IMG/VR virus record: IMGVR_UViG_3300043411_001639
Coordinates: 62,001-126,000 of that record
DNA: 64,000 nucleotides
Origin: a virus
Reading direction: 5' to 3' (one strand)
Shown: piece by piece, positions 60,267 to 64,000 of the stretch
How positions within the stretch are numbered: the first letter of the stretch is position 1
Layout: every line of letters starts with the position of its first letter
Program-made: the position numbers and the translations under genes
The notes under the pieces: model-generated
The model's database searches: none
What the model saw: the letters and a program-made list of their open reading frames with translations, nothing else
What the model was told of the DNA's origin: nothing

Positions 60267-62399
60267 ATGTCAACAAGAAAATTAGCAAAACAAGAACAGA
60301 TTGATGAACTAATGAAATGTGGTTCAGATCCAATCTATTTTATCAAAAACTACCTATTCATTCAACATCCAGAAAAAGGAAGAATACCTTTTGAACTCTT
60401 TGAATTCCAAGAAGACTGCATCAGAGACTTTTTAAAATACAAATTTAATGTAGTGGTCAAGTCAAGACAGTTGGGATTATCCACCACCGCCGCCGCTTAT
60501 TGCCTATGGATGGCAATGTTCCATGAAGATAGAAACATATTAATTCTTGCTACTAAACTTGATGTAGCTAAAAAGATCATCAATAAGATTCGTGTAACTT
60601 TTAAGATGTTACCTGGATGGATGGTAGGTTTGCTTGGTTTAACAGAACCAGAAGCAAGCTCTGTCAAGTACATGAAACTATCAAACGGTTCTACCATTAC
60701 TGCTGAACCCACAACAGAAAACTCAGGACGTTCAGATGCTCTGTCTTTATTGGTAATAGATGAATGCGTAACAGGAGATACCACTATTCAAATAAGAAAT
60801 AAAACAACAGGTGAAATAAAAACCGTTGAAATACAAGACTTATTAAGTTCAGAATATAGGGGATCTATTAATCAAGATTTAAAATTAATAGACGAACTAG
60901 AGGTTTTAACTCCTAGTGGTTGGAGTAGTTTTACTGGAGTTAAAAAAACTACCAAACAAGAGAAGTATGAGGTATTAACTGAACACTCAAAACTAGAATG
61001 TTCAAAAGGACACAGACTTAAACTGGAAGATGGTAGTTTTGTTGAGGTAAAAGATCTAAATCCAGGGAACAAACTTGACAATCAAAATATTGTTGTTTCA
61101 ATTAAACAAACCCAAGAAACAACAGATTTTTTTGATTTAATTAATGTTGAAAAACATAGTGAATATTATACCAACAATATAACAAGCCACAATTGTGCTC
61201 ACATTGAAGGTTTAGAAGATATTTGGGTGGCTTTAAAACCTGCTCTAACAGTAGCTAAAAACGCTAAAGTTATTGCATTTAGTTCACCTAAAGGAAAAGC
61301 AAACTTCTTCTATAAACTCTATAAAGAAGCAGAAACAGGGGTTTGGGAAGAAGACAAAAAAGGCTTCCATGCTAAAGGACTAGGCAAGAACAGTTTTCAC
61401 GCTATTAAACTTCCTTGGACAGTACATCCTGATAGAGATGAAAAATGGTTTGAAGAAGAATCAAAATCAATGGATGCCAAAGCTATTGCTCAAGAGTTCA
61501 TGGCGTCATTTGAACAATCAGGTGACACTTATTTTAACATTGAAACAATGAACAACATTGAACAAGAACTTGAAGAACCACTATACCATGATGGTCCTAA
61601 TGAAAAAAACATAGATGCACTCTGGATCTGGAAAGAAGTTTTCTTAGATCACAAATACCTGTTGTGTGGTGATGTATCAAGAGGAGATGCTCAGGATTTT
61701 AGTGCATTCCATATAATCAATACTACTACTTGGGAACAAGATGCTGAGTTTATGGGCAAGATACCACCGGACAAATATGCTGATTACATGGTTGAGATAG
61801 CCAAAAGATATGGGGAAGCTTTTATTATACAAGAGAAAAACTCTGTAGGTATAGCTACAGCTATCAGACTAAGAGACTTAAAATATCCTCATGTTTACTG
61901 GCAGGATAAATCACAAGATGAACAACTATACATGTCTGATGAAGAAAAGACAATGTTGTTTCCAGGATTTACTATGAAACCAGGAAATAAACCAGGAAAT
62001 AGAGATGAGCTTTTAATAAATCTTGAAGGAATATTAAGAAACAAACAATTATTAATCAGATCAAGAAGATTCTATTCTCAGATGCAAGACTTCATTTGGA
62101 ATGGCAAGAAGGGACAAGCAGCCAAGGGGAGAAATGACGATCTTATCACTTCTCTGGCTATTGGTTGTCACATAGTAAAACCAGAAAGAAACAACGTTAA
62201 TAAAACAGACAAAGAAGCTCCTGGCTCAATTCCAGATTTTCAAAACATGTTTCTCAAAGTCATGAGAAGACAGAATATTAATACAAATATTAACCTTGGA
62301 CAACAAACATTTAATGGAGTTAAACTCAAACCAGGAGTTAGATCTGAAGCTGTTGCTCAGCAACAACAAGTAAAAGATATGTTTGGTTGGATGTTTTAA
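60267..62399 (+). CDS. terL: Terminase large subunit with in-frame mini-intein
   Basis: The ATPase motor has the Walker A-type VVKSRQLGLST (63-73) and Walker B LLVIDE (161-166). An intein (167-309) follows the Walker B Glu directly. The extein resumes at C310 (CAHIEGLEDIW). The coupling segment VIAFSSPKGKANFF and the RNase H-fold nuclease follow, with CGDVSRGDAQDFS (D469), IQEKNSVG and RNDDLITS (D624, D625). Spliced length would be 567 residues, normal for a gp17-like terminase. It packages DNA into procapsids. Confidence 0.93.
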   Translation: MSTRKLAKQEQIDELMKCGSDPIYFIKNYLFIQHPEKGRIPFELFEFQEDCIRDFLKYKFNVVVKSRQLGLSTTAAAYCLWMAMFHEDRNILILATKLDVAKKIINKIRVTFKMLPGWMVGLLGLTEPEASSVKYMKLSNGSTITAEPTTENSGRSDALSLLVIDECVTGDTTIQIRNKTTGEIKTVEIQDLLSSEYRGSINQDLKLIDELEVLTPSGWSSFTGVKKTTKQEKYEVLTEHSKLECSKGHRLKLEDGSFVEVKDLNPGNKLDNQNIVVSIKQTQETTDFFDLINVEKHSEYYTNNITSHNCAHIEGLEDIWVALKPALTVAKNAKVIAFSSPKGKANFFYKLYKEAETGVWEEDKKGFHAKGLGKNSFHAIKLPWTVHPDRDEKWFEEESKSMDAKAIAQEFMASFEQSGDTYFNIETMNNIEQELEEPLYHDGPNEKNIDALWIWKEVFLDHKYLLCGDVSRGDAQDFSAFHIINTTTWEQDAEFMGKIPPDKYADYMVEIAKRYGEAFIIQEKNSVGIATAIRLRDLKYPHVYWQDKSQDEQLYMSDEEKTMLFPGFTMKPGNKPGNRDELLINLEGILRNKQLLIRSRRFYSQMQDFIWNGKKGQAAKGRNDDLITSLAIGCHIVKPERNNVNKTDKEAPGSIPDFQNMFLKVMRRQNINTNINLGQQTFNGVKLKPGVRSEAVAQQQQVKDMFGWMF
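60765..61193 (+). other. Mini-intein inside the terminase
   Basis: The 143-residue intein starts with Cys (CVTGDTTIQI, block A) and has a block B-like LECSKGHRLKLEDGS. It ends with a block F-like FFDLINVEKHSEYYTNN and block G ITSHN, followed by Cys310 as the +1 residue. All splicing residues (first Cys, block B His, penultimate His, last Asn, +1 Cys) are present. There is no homing endonuclease domain. It sits at the most conserved ATPase position, immediately after the Walker B acidic pair. Confidence 0.92.
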
Positions 62400-62411
62400 T
62401 GAATTATATTG

Positions 62412-62456
62412 CAACTGTCTATGAAACGTGGTAGTGTCAGTCCACTATGACAGTTG
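62412..62456 (+). promoter_or_regulatory. Nested inverted repeat covering a start codon
   Basis: An outer 8-bp stem, CAACTGTC (62412-62419)/GACAGTTG (62449-62456), encloses an inner 5-bp stem TAGTG (62432-62436)/CACTA (62443-62447). The ATG of the next gene (62447-62449) lies in the junction. The RNA could hide the start codon. As DNA the site, just after the terminase gene, could be a protein-binding site. Confidence 0.45.
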
Positions 62457-62902
62457 AACTTCTAGTCTCTCAAATTACAAAAGACAATTTTGAAAACATC
62501 CAACAGAGATTCATTCTGTTGAAATACTTCTGTGAAGTAGGAGGAAATATTCTTCTTCAACAACTCAAATCTCCTGTGTCAAGGAACTTCCTCCCAAATA
62601 ATTTCATGCGTTTTCCTAGAGACATCAAAGTAACTATTGAACGTCTTGAGCCAGCGGCAGAAAACCAAACAGTTGAAAATTGGTTTGAACAGGTTACTCA
62701 TCTAGCCAAAGATCTTCTTGAAGTTATAGTTCATAACATTGGTGATCTAAACAACAAGAAACTTCTCCAAGAAATTAAAGAAACGGCAATTCTGTTGATG
62801 GAAAAATCAGGATATGAACAGTTTGAGGCAGTGTTATTTCCTAGTGAGGGAAACAATGATGATAGTGATCCGACTAGCGATGATCAACAACAGGTAGCTT
62901 GA
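62447..62902 (+). CDS. Hypothetical protein with acidic tail
   Basis: The 151-residue protein is mostly helical and ends in an acidic Asp/Ser stretch (EGNNDDSDPTSDDQQ). No family is recognised. Its start lies inside the nested inverted repeat, which suggests translational control. Position after the terminase would fit a head or packaging accessory protein, but nothing in the sequence shows this. Confidence 0.6.
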   Translation: MTVELLVSQITKDNFENIQQRFILLKYFCEVGGNILLQQLKSPVSRNFLPNNFMRFPRDIKVTIERLEPAAENQTVENWFEQVTHLAKDLLEVIVHNIGDLNNKKLLQEIKETAILLMEKSGYEQFEAVLFPSEGNNDDSDPTSDDQQQVA

Positions 62903-62907
62903 TGAAA

Positions 62908-63312
62908 TCAACCTAAACCGTTATACCCTACAACGTTAATACTACTTGTTAGAGCAGCAGAACCAGAAAGAAAAGGCATGTCATCTCTTGATATGCTGGT
63001 TAAACCTGCAACGGCTTCAAAAGTTGAAGTTCCATTAGCGCTAAGTAAGAACAAGTCTTTTATTCTCCATTCTCCAGAATAAGAACCACTTGGAGGCAGA
63101 CTAAAACAATTACCACCATTGAGAACACCGTTGTTTGTAAAACCTACCTTTAGATAGTTAGTTCCGGTATTTTTAACTGTTAGGAACTTTGTTACAAAAG
63201 GAAACTGAATTCTGGTTGTTGTGGAAGTACCAGCTATTGAATTTGTAACAAAAGGCAAAGCAGAAACTTGATATTCTGCAACATAACCAAAACCACTTTT
63301 AGGAGTATACAT
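62908..63312 (-). CDS. Conserved beta-rich virion-like protein
   Basis: The 134-residue protein begins YTPKSGFGYVAEYQVSALPF, then has VTKFLTVKNTGTNYLKVGFT and a Gly-Ser end (FLSGSAALTS). It looks like a small jelly-roll or decoration protein; similar proteins are widespread in large environmental phages as I recall them. It lies antisense between two plus-strand genes and has its own promoter region in the 36-bp gap at 63313-63348. Confidence 0.65.
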   Translation of the reverse strand: MYTPKSGFGYVAEYQVSALPFVTNSIAGTSTTTRIQFPFVTKFLTVKNTGTNYLKVGFTNNGVLNGGNCFSLPPSGSYSGEWRIKDLFLLSANGTSTFEAVAGLTSISRDDMPFLSGSAALTSSINVVGYNGLG

Positions 63313-63348
63313 ACGTTTAACTATCAGAGAGTTAGTATATTTAATTCC

Positions 63349-63858
63349 ATGCTAAATGAAATGGTAATTGACGTTATAAACCAAGCTCAACAAGAGTTGT
63401 TTCAACAAACTGATGATTATTCAGAACTTGCTATACTACTAGCTTTATTAAGATCATTAAATATATTACACCAATCTCATCACTGGCAATCAGAAGGTAA
63501 TCAGTTTTATTCTGATCACTTGTTATTCCAACGATTATATGAAAAAATTCAAGATGAAATTGATATAGTTGGGGAAAAAACAGTAGGTTTAGGTAAACCA
63601 TATCTAACAAACTACTTTAAACAATTAAAGATGATTAAACTGTTCTTAAAAACTTTAACAGATTCAAATGTGTCGTATACTTTAAACTCTTATAGAGCAG
63701 AACTGTTTGTTGTTGAATTTATTGAAGAAATAATTCAAAGATTAAAACTTAAAGAGTTTCTAAGTTCGGGACTTGAACAAACACTAGGTACTATCCAAGA
63801 AACACACGAACAGTTCTGTTATCTTCTCAAACAACAAACAAGAGAAACATCATATTGA
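63349..63858 (+). CDS. Dps/ferritin-like protein
   Basis: I choose ATG 63349 because an earlier in-frame start at 63268 would overlap the divergent gene. The 169-residue protein has LHQSHHWQSEGNQFYSDHLL and RLYEKIQDEIDIVGEKTVG. These give the His-Trp, His and Asp/Glu pattern of the Dps ferroxidase helices, in the usual spacing. Dps proteins bind DNA or oxidise iron. Related proteins occur in T4-like marine phages. An AT-rich TATATTTAA element precedes the start. Confidence 0.65.
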   Translation: MLNEMVIDVINQAQQELFQQTDDYSELAILLALLRSLNILHQSHHWQSEGNQFYSDHLLFQRLYEKIQDEIDIVGEKTVGLGKPYLTNYFKQLKMIKLFLKTLTDSNVSYTLNSYRAELFVVEFIEEIIQRLKLKEFLSSGLEQTLGTIQETHEQFCYLLKQQTRETSY

Positions 63859-64000
63859 AACCTGTAATATATACTAGAAAAGGTTTTAAACCTTGGGAAC
63901 AAGAAGAACTGCCAAGTGCTTCACAACACTTCCCTGTTTATAATCAAAGAACTCTAATTCCTGAAGGTAGTTTAGTAATTCCAAGGTACTCAGCTTTACC
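63855..64000 (+). CDS. N-terminal part of a conserved phage protein, TTG start
   Basis: A frame begins at TTG 63855, overlapping the previous stop (TTGA), and runs off the right edge with 48 codons visible. It reads KPVIYTRKGFKPWEQEELPS, and later IPEGSLVIPRYSALP. I associate this start with phage ATP-grasp-type proteins, but the catalytic region lies outside the window, so that call is tentative. Confidence 0.5.
   Translation, partial: MKPVIYTRKGFKPWEQEELPSASQHFPVYNQRTLIPEGSLVIPRYSAL

Noticed and set aside
60765-61193. Homing endonuclease inside the intein
   Set aside because: Only 143 residues lie between the splice sites, and no LAGLIDADG or HNH motif is visible.
63268-63348. Longer N-terminus for the Dps-like protein
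   Set aside because: It would overlap the divergent gene start, and the extra 27 residues do not resemble Dps; ATG 63349 follows an AT-rich promoter-like gap.
1-64000. tRNA genes, CRISPR arrays, insertion sequences and recoded stop codons
   Set aside because: Almost no intergenic space exists for tRNAs, no regularly spaced repeats or transposase were seen, and TAA, TAG and TGA all end long frames normally.

Overview
The window is a continuous, gene-dense, AT-rich stretch of a large tailed-phage genome (Caudoviricetes) with a contractile, T4-like tail. The evidence is a large terminase subunit, a gp25-like and a gp6-like baseplate wedge protein, a gp5-like OB-fold protein, a gp4-like head-completion nuclease, a probable gp55-like late sigma factor, Mre11/Rad50 (gp47/gp46) functions and about 20 kb of very large virion proteins. 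Genes abut or overlap by a few bases, most lie on the plus strand, and the standard genetic code is used. The GT6 glycosyltransferase, the Dps-like protein and the surface-glycan genes recall T4-like cyanophages and other marine or freshwater myoviruses. No photosynthesis gene is present and the host cannot be named from the sequence. I see no tRNA and no CRISPR array.

Layout. Positions 1-5500 hold accessory genes: a Cys-rich protein, a coiled-coil protein, an antisense chaperonin-apical-domain protein, a coiled-coil/membrane protein, a histone H1-like protein with a clear terminator, and PIN-PhoH. Positions 5521-8514 hold fibre-like proteins. Positions 8604-11667 hold a primase-polymerase fused to a glycosyltransferase-like domain, followed by a Cas4/RecB-like nuclease. 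Positions 11680-27120 are a glycan island: about nine glycosyltransferases, three nucleotide-sugar SDR enzymes, three methyltransferases, a run of small unknown proteins and an antisense kinase-like gene. Positions 27123-34150 carry the sigma-like factor, the gp5-like and gp25-like proteins, the gp4 nuclease, a RuvC-like resolvase and the gp6-like protein. Positions 34147-54530 encode baseplate and adhesion proteins with LamG, DNRLRE and FnIII-like domains. Positions 54532-62399 hold an antisense zincin-like protein, a DnaG-type primase, a fused SbcD-SbcC, a zinc-ribbon protein and an intein-containing terminase. The right end has an unknown gene, an antisense virion-like protein, a Dps-like protein and the start of another gene.

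How the genes fit together. The sigma-like factor probably turns on the late virion genes. The two primases, the recombination nucleases and the RuvC-like resolvase would support replication, recombination and resolution of DNA before the terminase packages it. The glycan island could remodel the host surface or glycosylate virion proteins or DNA; the sequence does not say which.

The most unusual points are the primase-glycosyltransferase fusion, the single-chain Mre11-Rad50, a broken gp4 locus with a duplicated gene head flanking an endonuclease VII-type remnant plus an 11-T frameshift, a mini-intein directly after the terminase Walker B residues, and the chaperonin-like antisense gene.
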